In this document: one piece after another, positions 1 through 9,771 of the stretch | How positions within the stretch are numbered: the first letter of the stretch is position 1 | How the letters are laid out: every line of letters begins with the position of its first letter | Assembly: GCF_008704935.1 (NCBI RefSeq) | Contig: NZ_CP023692.1 | Span: 5,641,001-5,705,000 of the forward strand | Source: Streptomyces vinaceus | GTDB taxonomy: Bacteria > Actinomycetota > Actinomycetes > Streptomycetales > Streptomycetaceae | Reading direction: 5' to 3' | DNA length: 64,000 nt | Notes under the pieces: model-generated | Databases searched by the model: none | The model's input: only the letters and a program-made list of their open reading frames with translations | Told to the model about the DNA's origin: nothing | Program-made: the position numbers and the translations under genes

Positions 1-93
1 CGGGCCGGTGTGGACGAAGACGAGCGGGCGGTTGCGGCGCTGGCGCGTCGTGAGTCCGTCGTCCGGAACGACGGTCGGCTGTCCCTGCGGCAT
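1..93 (-). CDS. cobO: Cob(I)yrinic acid a,c-diamide adenosyltransferase, N-terminal fragment (cut by window edge)
   Basis: Only the first 31 codons lie in the window. The reading starts MPQGQPTVVPDDGLTTRQRR and reaches the strand RPLVFVHTG that precedes the P-loop in CobO/BtuR adenosyltransferases; the P-loop itself is off the edge. The family transfers adenosyl to cobalt using ATP. Its ATG shares one base with the TAA stop of the upstream chelatase gene, so the two are translationally coupled in the leftward cobalamin operon. The identity rests on the N-terminal sequence plus context. Confidence 0.8.
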   Translation of the reverse strand, partial: MPQGQPTVVPDDGLTTRQRRNRPLVFVHTGP

Positions 94-2228
94 TACGCGG
101 CCCTCCTGTGGGTGTCTGATGCGGTACGTACGTTCTTCACGAGCCCGGCCAGCGAGTCGGCCCGCAGCCCGTCGAGCGTGACGGCGGGTCCGCCGAGGTC
201 GGCGGCCAGTACGCCGGCCAGCCCCAGCCGGACCGGCCCCGACTCGCAGTCCACGACCACCGAGGCGATGCCCTCGGCCTGGAGCAGCCGGGCGCTGCGG
301 CCGGCGAGCGCGCGCGGGTCCCCGCCGGCGGAACCGGCGGAGCGGGCGGAACCGGCCGTACCGGCCGACGTGGCCCGCCCGTCGGTGACGACCACGAGCA
401 GCGGGCGCCGGCTGGGATCGCGCAGCCGCTCGATCCGCAGCACCTCGTGGGCCTTGAGCAGCCCCGCGGCGAGCGGGGTGCGCCCGCCGGTCGGCAGTTG
501 TTCGAGCCGGGTCGCGGCCGCGTCCACCGAGGAGGTGGGCGGCAGCGCCAGTTCGGCCGCGGAGCCGCGGAAGGTGATCAGGCCGACCTTGTCCCGGCGC
601 TGGTAGGCGTCCAGCAGCAGCGAGAGCACCGCGCCCTTGACCGCGCTCATGCGCTGCCGGGCGGCCATCGAACCGGAGGCGTCGACCACGAAGAGGACCA
701 GGTTCCCCTCGCGGCCCTCCCGGGTGGCCTGGCGCAGGTCGTCCTTGCGGACGACGAGCCCGCGCCCGGTGCGCCCGCGCGCCTTCTGGTGCGGGGCGGC
801 GGCCTGGACGGTCGCGGCGAGGTGCAGCTTCGTCAGCTGGCCTCGGGGGCGCTGGGCGCCGGTGGTCCGGCCGTGCGCGGTGCGGGCGCGCGAACGCCGC
901 CCGGAGGCGCCCTCGCCGAGGCCGGGGACGCTCAGCATCTTGGTCCGGAACGGCTCGGCCGCCCGTACGGCGGCCTGCTCGGGCGCGGCGCCGTCCGGGG
1001 AGGCGGGCTGCCGGGCGGGGGAGTCGGGGGTCTCGCGGGTCTCGGGCGCCTCGTCCGGGGCGGGTGCCTCGTCCGGGGCGGGTGCCTCGGGTGCCTGTGG
1101 CGCCTCGGGTCCGCCCTGCGGCGGGATCCCGCCGCCTCCGCCGTCCGGGCCGCCGTCCTCCGGGCCGCCGTCGCCGGGGCCCTCGGGCTCCGGGTCGGGG
1201 TCGTTCTCCGGCTCCTCGTCGGGGAACCCGTCCAGGATCTCGTCGAGCTTGTCCTCGTCCAGGCCCGGGGCGTCGAAGGGGTTGCGGCGCCGCCGGTGGG
1301 GGAGCGCCAGCAGCGCGGCCTGCCGTACGTCCTCCTTCCGTACCTCGGTCCGCCCGGCCCAGGCGGCCAGCGCGGTCGCGGTACGGGCCATCACGATGTC
1401 GGCGCGCATGCCGTCGACCTCGAACCCGGCGCAGGTCGCGGCGATCTGGAGCAGGGAGGTGTCGCCGAGGCGGACCTGCGGGAGCAGGGCGCGGGCGGCC
1501 ACGACGCGGGCGCGGACGTCCTGCTCGTCACCGGCCCAGCGGCCGGCGAACGCGGCCGGGTCGTCCTCGTAGGCGAGCCGCCGGCGCACCACCTCGACGC
1601 GCTGGGCGGGCTCGCGGGAGGCCGCCACCTCGACGGTGAGTCCGAAGCGGTCCAGGAGCTGCGGGCGGAGCTCGCCCTCCTCGGGGTTCATCGTGCCGAC
1701 GAGCAGGAAGCGGGCGGCGTGGCGTACGGACACGCCCTCGCGCTCGACGTACGAGGCGCCCATCGCGGCGGCGTCGAGGAGGAGGTCGATCAGGTGGTCG
1801 TGGAGGAGGTTGACCTCGTCGACGTAGAGGATCCCGCGGTGCGCGTCGGCGAGCAGGCCGGGCTCGAAGGCCTTCACGCCCTCGGCGAGGGCCCGTTCGA
1901 TGTCGAGGGCGCCGACGAGGCGGTCCTCGGAGGCGCCGACGGGCAGCTCCACCATGCGCGCCGGCCGGGCGGTGCCGGGGCCGGGCTCGTGGGGGCCGTC
2001 GGGGCAGGCGGGGTCGGGGGCGGCCGGGGTGCAGGAGAAACGGCAGCCGGGGACGACGTCGACCTGCGGCAGCAGCGCGGACAGCGCGCGCACGGCGGTG
2101 GACTTGGCGGTCCCCTTCTCGCCGCGTACGAGCACGCCGCCGACCGCCGGGCTCACGGCGTTGAGCAGGAGCGCCAGCCGCAGGTCGCTCTGGCCGACCA
2201 CTGCGGTGAACGGGTAGGGCGTGCTCAT
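93..2228 (-). CDS. Magnesium-chelatase-type ChlI/ChlD fusion, putative cobaltochelatase subunit
   Basis: 711 residues. The N-terminal AAA+ domain has Walker A GEKGTAKST at residues 36-44 and a Walker B-like ILYVDEVN near 133-140. A low-complexity Pro/Glu/Gly-rich linker (about 330-430) leads to a C-terminal von Willebrand A domain with the MIDAS motif DASGS near residue 520. The layout matches BchI-BchD fusions that, with CobN, form an ATP-dependent cobaltochelatase in actinobacterial B12 synthesis; cobN is not in the window. It sits between cobQ and cobO in the riboswitch-led operon. Its ribosome site (AAGGAAAGG in the transcript) directly follows an imperfect hexanucleotide repeat. A role with cobalt rather than magnesium is inferred from the neighbours. 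Confidence 0.9.
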   Translation of the reverse strand: MSTPYPFTAVVGQSDLRLALLLNAVSPAVGGVLVRGEKGTAKSTAVRALSALLPQVDVVPGCRFSCTPAAPDPACPDGPHEPGPGTARPARMVELPVGASEDRLVGALDIERALAEGVKAFEPGLLADAHRGILYVDEVNLLHDHLIDLLLDAAAMGASYVEREGVSVRHAARFLLVGTMNPEEGELRPQLLDRFGLTVEVAASREPAQRVEVVRRRLAYEDDPAAFAGRWAGDEQDVRARVVAARALLPQVRLGDTSLLQIAATCAGFEVDGMRADIVMARTATALAAWAGRTEVRKEDVRQAALLALPHRRRRNPFDAPGLDEDKLDEILDGFPDEEPENDPDPEPEGPGDGGPEDGGPDGGGGGIPPQGGPEAPQAPEAPAPDEAPAPDEAPETRETPDSPARQPASPDGAAPEQAAVRAAEPFRTKMLSVPGLGEGASGRRSRARTAHGRTTGAQRPRGQLTKLHLAATVQAAAPHQKARGRTGRGLVVRKDDLRQATREGREGNLVLFVVDASGSMAARQRMSAVKGAVLSLLLDAYQRRDKVGLITFRGSAAELALPPTSSVDAAATRLEQLPTGGRTPLAAGLLKAHEVLRIERLRDPSRRPLLVVVTDGRATSAGTAGSARSAGSAGGDPRALAGRSARLLQAEGIASVVVDCESGPVRLGLAGVLAADLGGPAVTLDGLRADSLAGLVKNVRTASDTHRRAA

Positions 2229-2247
2229 GCGATGCCTTTCCTTGTGC

Positions 2248-2283
2248 GGATACGGATACGGGTACGGGTGCGCGTGCGCGGGC
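2248..2283. repeat. Imperfect hexanucleotide tandem repeat before the chelatase start
   Basis: Six hexamers in register on the plus strand: GGATAC, GGATAC, GGGTAC, GGGTGC, GCGTGC, GCGGGC. They lie in the 103-base gap between cobQ and the chelatase gene, immediately upstream (in transcript sense) of the chelatase ribosome site. Confidence 0.7.
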
Positions 2284-2331
2284 CGGTGTGGTCGTACGGG
2301 GCGGGCGGGGCCGCCCGCGGGGCCGGGGCCG

Positions 2332-3855
2332 TCACGGCGCGCCCGGGGGGAGGAAGGGGAGGCCCGCCGGGGCCCCCGCTTCGATCAGCCTCAGCAGCCC
2401 GTCGGTGTCGGCGTGTTCCTCGATCAGGTCGCCCAGCAGGTCCAGCTGCTCCTCCCTGAGGGAGGAGAAGGAGGTGTCCGGGGACGGGACGAAGCGGCGG
2501 CCGGCGGCCGCGGCCACCTCGCGCAGGAACGCCCGCCTGAAGCCGTCCGACTCCAGTGAGCCGTGCCAGTGCGTGCCCCACACCGAGCCGACCCGGCACC
2601 CGTCCAGGAACGGTTCCCCGCCGAGCACCTCGGCCACCCCGTGGTGGATCTCGTACCCGTCGACCGCCTCGCCGAGCGCCGTCCCGGAAGGCCGCTCCAG
2701 GGTCTTCTCCCGCTCGAAGCGGATCCGTACCGGCAGCAGGCCCAGCCCGTCCACCGAGCCCGCCCGCGACTCGACCTCGTCCTCGATGTGCTCGCCGAGC
2801 ACCTGGAAGCCGCCGCAGATCCCCAGCACCGGCCGGCCCTCGGCGGCCCGCCGCAGCAGCGCGTCCGCCAGGCCGCGCTCGCGCAGCCACTCCAGCGCCT
2901 TCACCGTGCCGCGCGTGCCCGGCACCACCACCAGGTCCGCGTCGGCCAGTTCCTCGGCCCGGTCCACGAACCGCACCACCACGCCCGGCTCCGCCGCCAG
3001 CGCGTCCACGTCCGTGAAGTTCGACATCAGCGGGACCGCGCACACCGCGACCCGCAGCACGTCCTCGCCGAGCGGCGGGGCCACGACCGATTCGCGCACC
3101 GCGCCCCGCAGGGAGACCCGGAGCCCGTCCTCCTCGTCGATGCCCAGGCCGTGCTTGAACGGCAGCACCCCGTACGTGGCGCGCCCGGTCAGGCCGCGCA
3201 GCATCTCCATGCCGGGCTCCAGCAGCGACACGTCGCCGCGGAACTTGTTGACCATGTATCCGGCGATCAGCGACTGGTCCTGCGGCGACAGCAGGGCCGT
3301 CGTCCCGAAGAACGAGGCGAAGACCCCGCCCCGGTCGATGTCCCCGACCACGACCACCGGGAACCGGGCGGCCCGCGCGATGCCCATGTTCACGATGTCG
3401 GTCCGGCGCAGGTTGATCTCGGCCGGACTGCCGGCCCCCTCACAGATCACGGCGTCATACGTGCCCCGCAGCTGCTCCAGGCAGTCCGTGACGACGCCGA
3501 GCAACTGCTCCTGGCGCCCCCCGTGGTAGCCGCGCGCACTCATCTCGCCCACCGGCTTGCCCAGCAGCACCACCTGGCTGCTGCGGTCGCTGCCGGGCTT
3601 GAGCAGCACCGGGTTCATCAGCGCCGTCGGCTCCACGCGGGCCGCCTGCGCCTGCATCGCCTGCGCGCGCCCGATCTCGGCGCCCTCGCGCGTCACGAAC
3701 GAGTTCAGCGACATGTTCTGCGCCTTGAACGGCGCCACCTTCACGCCCTGCCGGGCCAGCCAGCGGCAGATGCCCGCCGTGACCACGCTCTTGCCCGCGT
3801 CCGATGTGGTGCCGGCGACGAGAAGTCCCCCGCCGAGCTGCTTCGCGCCGCTCAT
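2332..3855 (-). CDS. cobQ: Cobyric acid synthase (glutamine-hydrolysing amidotransferase)
   Basis: 507 residues from the ATG at 3855, which overlaps the cobD stop in an ATGA junction; a longer in-frame extension upstream is the shadow of cobD. CobQ/CbiP amidates carboxyl groups b, d, e and g of adenosylcobyrinic acid a,c-diamide using glutamine and ATP. The N-terminal dethiobiotin-synthetase-like domain has the P-loop variant GTTSDAGKS at residues 13-21 followed by KAQNMSLNS. The C-terminal class I glutaminase-like half contains the nucleophile elbow LGICGGFQ and a late histidine segment GYEIHHG. Length and order match the family. Expected to respond to B12 through the upstream riboswitch. 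Confidence 0.95.
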   Translation of the reverse strand: MSGAKQLGGGLLVAGTTSDAGKSVVTAGICRWLARQGVKVAPFKAQNMSLNSFVTREGAEIGRAQAMQAQAARVEPTALMNPVLLKPGSDRSSQVVLLGKPVGEMSARGYHGGRQEQLLGVVTDCLEQLRGTYDAVICEGAGSPAEINLRRTDIVNMGIARAARFPVVVVGDIDRGGVFASFFGTTALLSPQDQSLIAGYMVNKFRGDVSLLEPGMEMLRGLTGRATYGVLPFKHGLGIDEEDGLRVSLRGAVRESVVAPPLGEDVLRVAVCAVPLMSNFTDVDALAAEPGVVVRFVDRAEELADADLVVVPGTRGTVKALEWLRERGLADALLRRAAEGRPVLGICGGFQVLGEHIEDEVESRAGSVDGLGLLPVRIRFEREKTLERPSGTALGEAVDGYEIHHGVAEVLGGEPFLDGCRVGSVWGTHWHGSLESDGFRRAFLREVAAAAGRRFVPSPDTSFSSLREEQLDLLGDLIEEHADTDGLLRLIEAGAPAGLPFLPPGAP

Positions 3856-4811
3856 CCGCGCCCCTTCCGTATGCCGTACGAGACCGCACAGCGCAGTGCC
3901 ACGCACGCCCCCAGCGCCAGCCACGTCACCTGACGGGACAGCCGTACCGCGCGTTCGATGTCGGCGGCCTCCACCGGCCGCCCCTCCTCGCCGTTCAGCA
4001 CGGCCCGGTGCTCGATGCGCCCGCCGTACGAAAGGGTCCCGCCCAGCCGCACCCCGAGCGCCCCGGCGAAGGAGGCCTCCACGGGCCCGGCGTTCGGGCT
4101 CGGGTGTGCGGCGGCGTCCGCGCGCCAGGCGCGTACGGCTCCCCGCCGGTCGGGCCCGGCCGCCGCGGCGGCCAGCGCGGTCAGCCGGGCGCCCGGCCAG
4201 CCCATGAGGTCGTCGAGCCGGGCCGAGGCCCAGCCGTAGCGCAGGTGGCGCGGGGACTTGTGGCCGACCATCGCGTCCAGGGTGTTCACGGCGCGGAACG
4301 CCAGCAGCCCCGGGACACCGGCCGCGGCGCCCCACACCAGGGCGCCGACCACCGCGTCGGAGGTGTTCTCGGCGACCGACTCCACGACGGCGCGGGCCAT
4401 CTGCTGCCCGTCCAGGGCCTGCGGATCGCGCCCGCACAGGTGCGGCAGCCGCTCCCGGGCCACCTCGGCGTCCCCGGCGGCGAGCGCGCCGCCGATGGCG
4501 CGGGCCTCCCGGCCCAGCGAGGTGCCGCCGACGACGGCCCAGGTGGCCACCGCGGTCAGGGCGATACGGGTGGCCGCGGGCCGGGAGCGCACGGCGCGGG
4601 CGCCCAGCGCGCCGACGGCTGCCGCGCCCCCGGCGCATATGAGGGTGTGCAGAACGCCCCGTGCGCGGTCGTCGCGCCACAGGGCGCGCTCGACGGCGGT
4701 GGCGGCTCGTCCGAAGGCGGCCACGGGGTGCCCCCGGCGCGGATCACCGAGGATCCGGTCGCCGATCAGGCCCGCCGTGGCGCCGTACGCGAAGACGCGG
4801 TCGGCACGCAT
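3852..4811 (-). CDS. cobD: Adenosylcobinamide-phosphate synthase, CobD/CbiB family membrane protein
   Basis: 319 residues with several hydrophobic segments (for example about 50-70 and near the C-terminus). It starts MRADRVFAYG and carries the family signatures DRILGDPRRGHPVAAFGR and KSPRHLRYG. The enzyme attaches aminopropanol (or its phosphate) to adenosylcobyric acid at the membrane. It is the first gene of the leftward operon, preceded by the cobalamin riboswitch, and overlaps cobQ by four bases. Note that this is the P. denitrificans-style CobD (CbiB), not the Salmonella decarboxylase of the same name. Confidence 0.92.
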   Translation of the reverse strand: MRADRVFAYGATAGLIGDRILGDPRRGHPVAAFGRAATAVERALWRDDRARGVLHTLICAGGAAAVGALGARAVRSRPAATRIALTAVATWAVVGGTSLGREARAIGGALAAGDAEVARERLPHLCGRDPQALDGQQMARAVVESVAENTSDAVVGALVWGAAAGVPGLLAFRAVNTLDAMVGHKSPRHLRYGWASARLDDLMGWPGARLTALAAAAAGPDRRGAVRAWRADAAAHPSPNAGPVEASFAGALGVRLGGTLSYGGRIEHRAVLNGEEGRPVEAADIERAVRLSRQVTWLALGACVALRCAVSYGIRKGRG

Positions 4812-4839
4812 GGTGCAGGTATGTCCTCACTCAGGGTCC

Positions 4840-5010
4840 GCGCCCTGGTTCGACGTGTCCGGCGGTGGGAGTTCCTGGCTCCCGGGGCGCACGCGCCGCG
4901 TGCTCCCCGGTGACAGTGGCGGGACCGCGCCGGATTCGCACCGGACTTCCTCTCCATGCCGCCGTATTGGCTCGGGCAGTCCACCACGCACCGAGAAGGC
5001 CCGTCAACTC
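4840..5010 (-). promoter_or_regulatory. Cobalamin (AdoCbl) riboswitch
   Basis: On the minus strand the leader of cobD contains the class hallmarks in order: GAGGAAGTCCGGTGCGAATC (about 4933-4952), CGGTCCCGCCACTGT (from about 4927 to 4913) and a B12-box-like GAGCCAGGAACTCC (4881-4868). An AGTGAGGAC stretch then precedes the cobD ATG. Outer boundaries are estimated. The element would reduce cob gene expression when adenosylcobalamin is abundant; whether it acts on translation or termination cannot be told here. Confidence 0.88.
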
Positions 5011-5060
5011 GCCGTTGACCTGCGGCGGTGCAGGTCAGGGAGGCGGGTCGCGGGCGCACG

Positions 5061-5092
5061 AAAGCTCCCCCCGGGAATCCCGGAGGGAGCTT
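5061..5092 (-). terminator. Hairpin terminator downstream of the phosphate-transport pair
   Basis: Arms at 5062-5075 and 5079-5092 pair over 14 positions with one mismatch around an AAT loop. It follows the stop of the 73-residue gene and separates that transcript from the riboswitch leader. Confidence 0.75.
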
Positions 5093-5124
5093 CGGCACGC
5101 CGTGGACCGGTCGGTCGGACCGGG

Positions 5125-5346
5125 TCAGCTGACGATCAGGTAGATCCCGTACCCCACGGCCGCCGCGACGAGCGCGAAGCAGGCGTACGCGCCGCTGCGG
5201 GCGAGGGTGGCGGCGCCGCCCTGCTCGGTGGCGGTCTCGTGCTTGGAGAGGCCCACCAGACCCAGGGTGAACAGGGCCACGAGGGCGACGGTGGCGGAGA
5301 GGCTGACCCCGAAGACGGAGCCGAGTGCTGCCCAGTCGATCTTCAT
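5125..5346 (-). CDS. Small two-helix membrane protein linked to the phosphate transporter
   Basis: 73 residues starting MKIDWAALGSVFG, with two predicted membrane helices (about 10-32 and 52-72) joined by a short polar loop KHETATEQGG. It begins 28 bases after the transporter stop on the same strand, so the two are probably co-transcribed. I recognise it only as a conserved small partner gene next to Streptomyces Pit transporters. No catalytic motif is visible; an accessory or assembly role for the transporter would be a guess. Confidence 0.75.
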   Translation of the reverse strand: MKIDWAALGSVFGVSLSATVALVALFTLGLVGLSKHETATEQGGAATLARSGAYACFALVAAAVGYGIYLIVS

Positions 5347-5374
5347 ACTGCGGATTCCTCTGTCGTTCTCGGGG

Positions 5375-6655
<1,281 letters not shown>

Positions 6656-6702
6656 TTACCCAGGCTTCTGTTTGACGTCAGTGGCTCGGCGACCGTAGGC
6701 AA

Positions 6703-6724
6703 CCTGGATGAACGGAAGGTGAAC
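6703..6724 (-). promoter_or_regulatory. PHO box (two PhoP direct-repeat units)
   Basis: Read on the minus strand: GTTCACCTTCC (6724-6714) followed directly by GTTCATCCAGG (6713-6703), then a degenerate third unit TTGCCTACGGT. Streptomyces PhoP sites are arrays of 11-base units with core GTTCACC, so this is a strong match upstream of the phosphate transporter. The rest of the 319-base gap up to the hydrolase gene shows only GC-rich inverted stretches around 6840-6890. Confidence 0.88.
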
Positions 6725-6974
6725 TGGCTGGGGCGCACCGGTGTACTGGCCCGTCACGTCATCGGGACCTTCATCCCCATTTTGCCGCTGATACGGCGAT
6801 ACATGCACGTCAACCCCGGGTAACCGAGTGGCTCCGCAAGGGGTTCCGGTCCCTCGGGCCGGCCCCGGAGGGGTTCGGGGGGAGACGTAGATCACTCCCC
6901 GCCGGGGGGCCCGCCGGACCGCCGCGCCATCTCTTCCCGTCCTCGTCCGGCCGCAATCGGAGCATTCCGCTCCA

Positions 6975-8141
6975 GTGGCCCGCAGGCGCTCCCGCCTCGA
7001 CACTGGAGCCGTGCCTTCCGCCACAGCGACCGCCGCGGCCGTCGCGACCACTCTCGTCGGGGCCGGCGCCGCCGCGGTCGCCGCCGGCCGGTACGCGGCC
7101 GACGCCGCCCTGCGCCACGAACCTGGACGCCCCCTGCCCGGCGGGCCCCGGCTCAGCGTGCACTCCAGCGGCTCCGGGCGGATCACCCTGACCCGCTCGC
7201 TGGCCTCCCTGCGCCCGGGTACGTACGGGCTCAGCGCGCCGGGGGTGCACGCCGTGGTCGGGTCCGTCCTCGACGGGTTCGATCCCGGCCCGGACGCCGT
7301 CGTACGCCGGCTCCTCGCGGTCACCCACGGCAGCCTCGACCCCGGCACCCGGGTCACCCTCACCCCCCAGGTCCACGCGGGGGACCCGCGGGCCGCCCTC
7401 GGGCTCGACCACGCCGACGTGGACGTCCCCGGCGAGCTGGGCGGACTGCCCGCCTGGTTCGTGCCCGCCGCCCGCGACACCTGGGTGATCACCGTGCACG
7501 GGCTCGGCGCCGGCCGGGAGCACCCGATGGTGGTCATGCCCTTCCTGCACCGCCAGGGGATGCCCGTCCTCGACCTCGCCTACCGCGGGGACCTCGGCGC
7601 CCCCGCGTCACCGGACGGTCTCGGCCACCTCGGTGAATCCGAGTGGCGGGACGTGGACGCCGCCATCCGCTACGCCGTGCGCTACGGGGCCCGCCGGGTC
7701 GTCCTGCACGGCTGGTCCACCGGGGCCGCCATGGCCCTGCACGCCGCCGAGCGCTCGGCGCTCGCCGACCGGATCTCCGGGCTCGTGCTGGACTCGCCGG
7801 TGCTCGACTGGCACACCACCCTGCGTGCGCTCGTCGCCGCCCGCCGCACCCCGGCGGCGCTCGTTCCGTTCGCGGTGCGGGCGGCCGAGGGGCGTGCGGG
7901 ACTGCGCGCCGACCGGCTGGCCCCCGGGGCGGACCCTGCGGCGCTGCGCGTCCCGGTCCTGATCTTCCACGGGCCGGACGACACGCTGGCCCCCTGGGGC
8001 CCCTCGCGCCGGCTCGCCGAGGCCCGGCCCGACCTGGTCACGCTGCGGACCGTCCGCGAAGCCGGCCACGGGGCGATGTGGAACGCGGATCCGGCCGGAT
8101 ACGAGGAAGCCCTGAGGCGATTCCTCACCCCTCTCATGTGA
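6975..8141 (+). CDS. Alpha/beta hydrolase with N-terminal membrane anchor
   Basis: 388 residues from a GTG at 6975 (GGAG about 11 bases upstream); a GTG at 7011 would give 376. A short Ala/Val-rich hydrophobic stretch near the N-terminus (TAAAVATTLVGAGAAAVAAG) suggests a membrane anchor or signal. The fold markers are a HGLGAG oxyanion segment, nucleophile elbow GWSTG, acidic residue in HGPDDTLAPW and terminal histidine in EAGHGAMW. This gives a complete Ser-Asp-His triad of a serine esterase or peptidase-like enzyme. The substrate is unknown. It is transcribed away from the phosphate transporter and stands alone. Confidence 0.85.
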   Translation: MARRRSRLDTGAVPSATATAAAVATTLVGAGAAAVAAGRYAADAALRHEPGRPLPGGPRLSVHSSGSGRITLTRSLASLRPGTYGLSAPGVHAVVGSVLDGFDPGPDAVVRRLLAVTHGSLDPGTRVTLTPQVHAGDPRAALGLDHADVDVPGELGGLPAWFVPAARDTWVITVHGLGAGREHPMVVMPFLHRQGMPVLDLAYRGDLGAPASPDGLGHLGESEWRDVDAAIRYAVRYGARRVVLHGWSTGAAMALHAAERSALADRISGLVLDSPVLDWHTTLRALVAARRTPAALVPFAVRAAEGRAGLRADRLAPGADPAALRVPVLIFHGPDDTLAPWGPSRRLAEARPDLVTLRTVREAGHGAMWNADPAGYEEALRRFLTPLM

Positions 8142-8258
8142 AGGCCGTGTGCCGGAGGGGGCGGGGAGGATGGATCATCCCGGTATGTCCCCCTGCTGAC
8201 TCGCGATAATGGCTGGTTCCGTTTGGGCTTTCGGCCGGTGACGGGCGAGACTGCTTCC

Positions 8259-9713
8259 GTGACGTCCCGAAAGCCTGATGAGCAGTTGGCTCGCGACTCC
8301 AGACTCCGACTCGTCTCCCCGCGTTCCGTCGCCGCGGCCCGCAAGGCGGTGACCGACCGACGGGCCCGTACGGCCTCCCGGCCCCCGGCGGGCACCCCCG
8401 CCACGGCCGAACTCGCGCGCCGGGCCCGGGCCTCGCTGGCCGACGCGGTACGGCTCGCCCGCTGGGCCGAGCTCAACCTCGGGGCCGGCGACGGCGGCAG
8501 GCCCGCCCCGGCGGGAGCGCTGCCCACCGCCGACGTCGAACGTGCCGCCGGTGAACTGAACCTGACCCACGGACAGATCCGCGTCGGCTGGGACCGCGCG
8601 CGGCTCGCTGGCCTCGTCGAGGTGCACGGCGGCCAGGCCAGGCCCGGCTGGCGGCTGCGCGCCTGGGACCGCGACGACAGCGCCGTACTGCGCGGCTGGG
8701 TGGCCCTGTTCGACGCCTGGTCGCTCGTCCACCCGGCCCCCGCCGACATCGCCCCCGCGGTCGTCGCCGAGGTGGTCGAGGCGATGCCGCAACTGCTCTC
8801 CCTGCTCCAGCTGTCCGCCGGTCCCGTGACCGTCCCGGACCTGCTGGACCTGCTCGGGCAGCGGGTCACCGAACTGCGCGACGAGCGCTGCGAGATCCCC
8901 TACGACGCCCCCGCGCGCGAGACGCAGCCCACCGGCGCGGCGCCGGCCGGACCGGACACCACTCCCGAGGCGAACGGCCACGCGGCTCCCGTCCCGATCG
9001 CCCGGCTGCTGCGCTGGGCGCTCGGCGGGCTCGCCGCCGTGGACGCCGTCACCCTCGGCCCCGCGCAGGCCGCCCTCACCCCGCTCGGCAGCTGGGCCGT
9101 CTGGGTCAAGCTCGAACAGATCTGCGTCGCCGCGCAGAGCCCCGCCGGGAACATCGAGCAGTCCGCCGCCGCGATGCTCCACGGCTGCGCCCGGCTCACC
9201 CCGGGACCCGCCCGCGCCGAGTACCAGGCCTGGCTCGCCGCCCGGCCCGTCGGGCACGCCGTCAGCGAACTGCTGCACGCCGCCCGCGGCGAGGACGCCC
9301 TGTTGCGCGGGCTCGCCTTCGAGGCCCTGCGCGTGGTCGGCGCCCCGGCCGAACCCGAGGTGCGCGCCGCCGTCCGCGATCCCGCCCTGCGGCCCTACGC
9401 CCTGCTCTGGCTCGCCGAGCACGACGGGGTGGATCCCGACGAGGCCCAGGACGTGCTCACCGCCGAGGAGACGACCTGGCTCTGGGTGGACACCGCGGCC
9501 GCCATCGCCGACCACGGCGAGGCCGAGCTGCTGGCACGCCACCTCGATTCGGCCGTCCGCACCACCGTCCCGCGGCTGCTGGACGAGGTCCGCGCGGTCG
9601 GCCATCCGCGCACCGTCCAGGTGCTGGTCGCCCTGGCGGCCGCGCACCCGGACCCGGCCCTCGCCAAAGCGGTCCGCCGGGCCGCCTTCCAGGTCCACAC
9701 CGGCGGCGCGTAG
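8259..9713 (+). CDS. Conserved Streptomyces hypothetical protein, possible winged-helix region
   Basis: About 484 residues from the GTG at 8259 (MTSRKPDEQL); alternative starts are GTG 8238 and TTG 8223, none with a strong ribosome site. The segment around residues 90-140 (LPTADVERAAGELNLTHGQI ... GLVEVHGG) looks like a helix-turn-helix or winged-helix fold. The rest is Ala/Leu-rich helical, ending in a repeat-like region (LLDEVRAVGHPRTVQVLVAL) that could be HEAT-like. No enzyme motif is seen and I do not recognise a named family. A long antisense reading frame across this gene is a codon-bias shadow. Confidence 0.75.
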   Translation: MTSRKPDEQLARDSRLRLVSPRSVAAARKAVTDRRARTASRPPAGTPATAELARRARASLADAVRLARWAELNLGAGDGGRPAPAGALPTADVERAAGELNLTHGQIRVGWDRARLAGLVEVHGGQARPGWRLRAWDRDDSAVLRGWVALFDAWSLVHPAPADIAPAVVAEVVEAMPQLLSLLQLSAGPVTVPDLLDLLGQRVTELRDERCEIPYDAPARETQPTGAAPAGPDTTPEANGHAAPVPIARLLRWALGGLAAVDAVTLGPAQAALTPLGSWAVWVKLEQICVAAQSPAGNIEQSAAAMLHGCARLTPGPARAEYQAWLAARPVGHAVSELLHAARGEDALLRGLAFEALRVVGAPAEPEVRAAVRDPALRPYALLWLAEHDGVDPDEAQDVLTAEETTWLWVDTAAAIADHGEAELLARHLDSAVRTTVPRLLDEVRAVGHPRTVQVLVALAAAHPDPALAKAVRRAAFQVHTGGA

Positions 9714-9771
9714 CGACCGCGGTGCCGGGACGCGCCGGGCCGCGCCTGAAGACGGGAGCGCGCCGCGGGTC

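Noticed and set aside
447..2459. Open frame of 670 codons antisense to the chelatase
   Set aside because: Arg/Gly-rich composition and codon positions that mirror the real gene; no motif.
8175..9698. Long open frame antisense to the hypothetical protein at 8259
   Set aside because: Its translation is Gly/Arg/Gln-rich without any domain, the usual shadow of a high-GC gene; the plus-strand frame has normal amino-acid composition.
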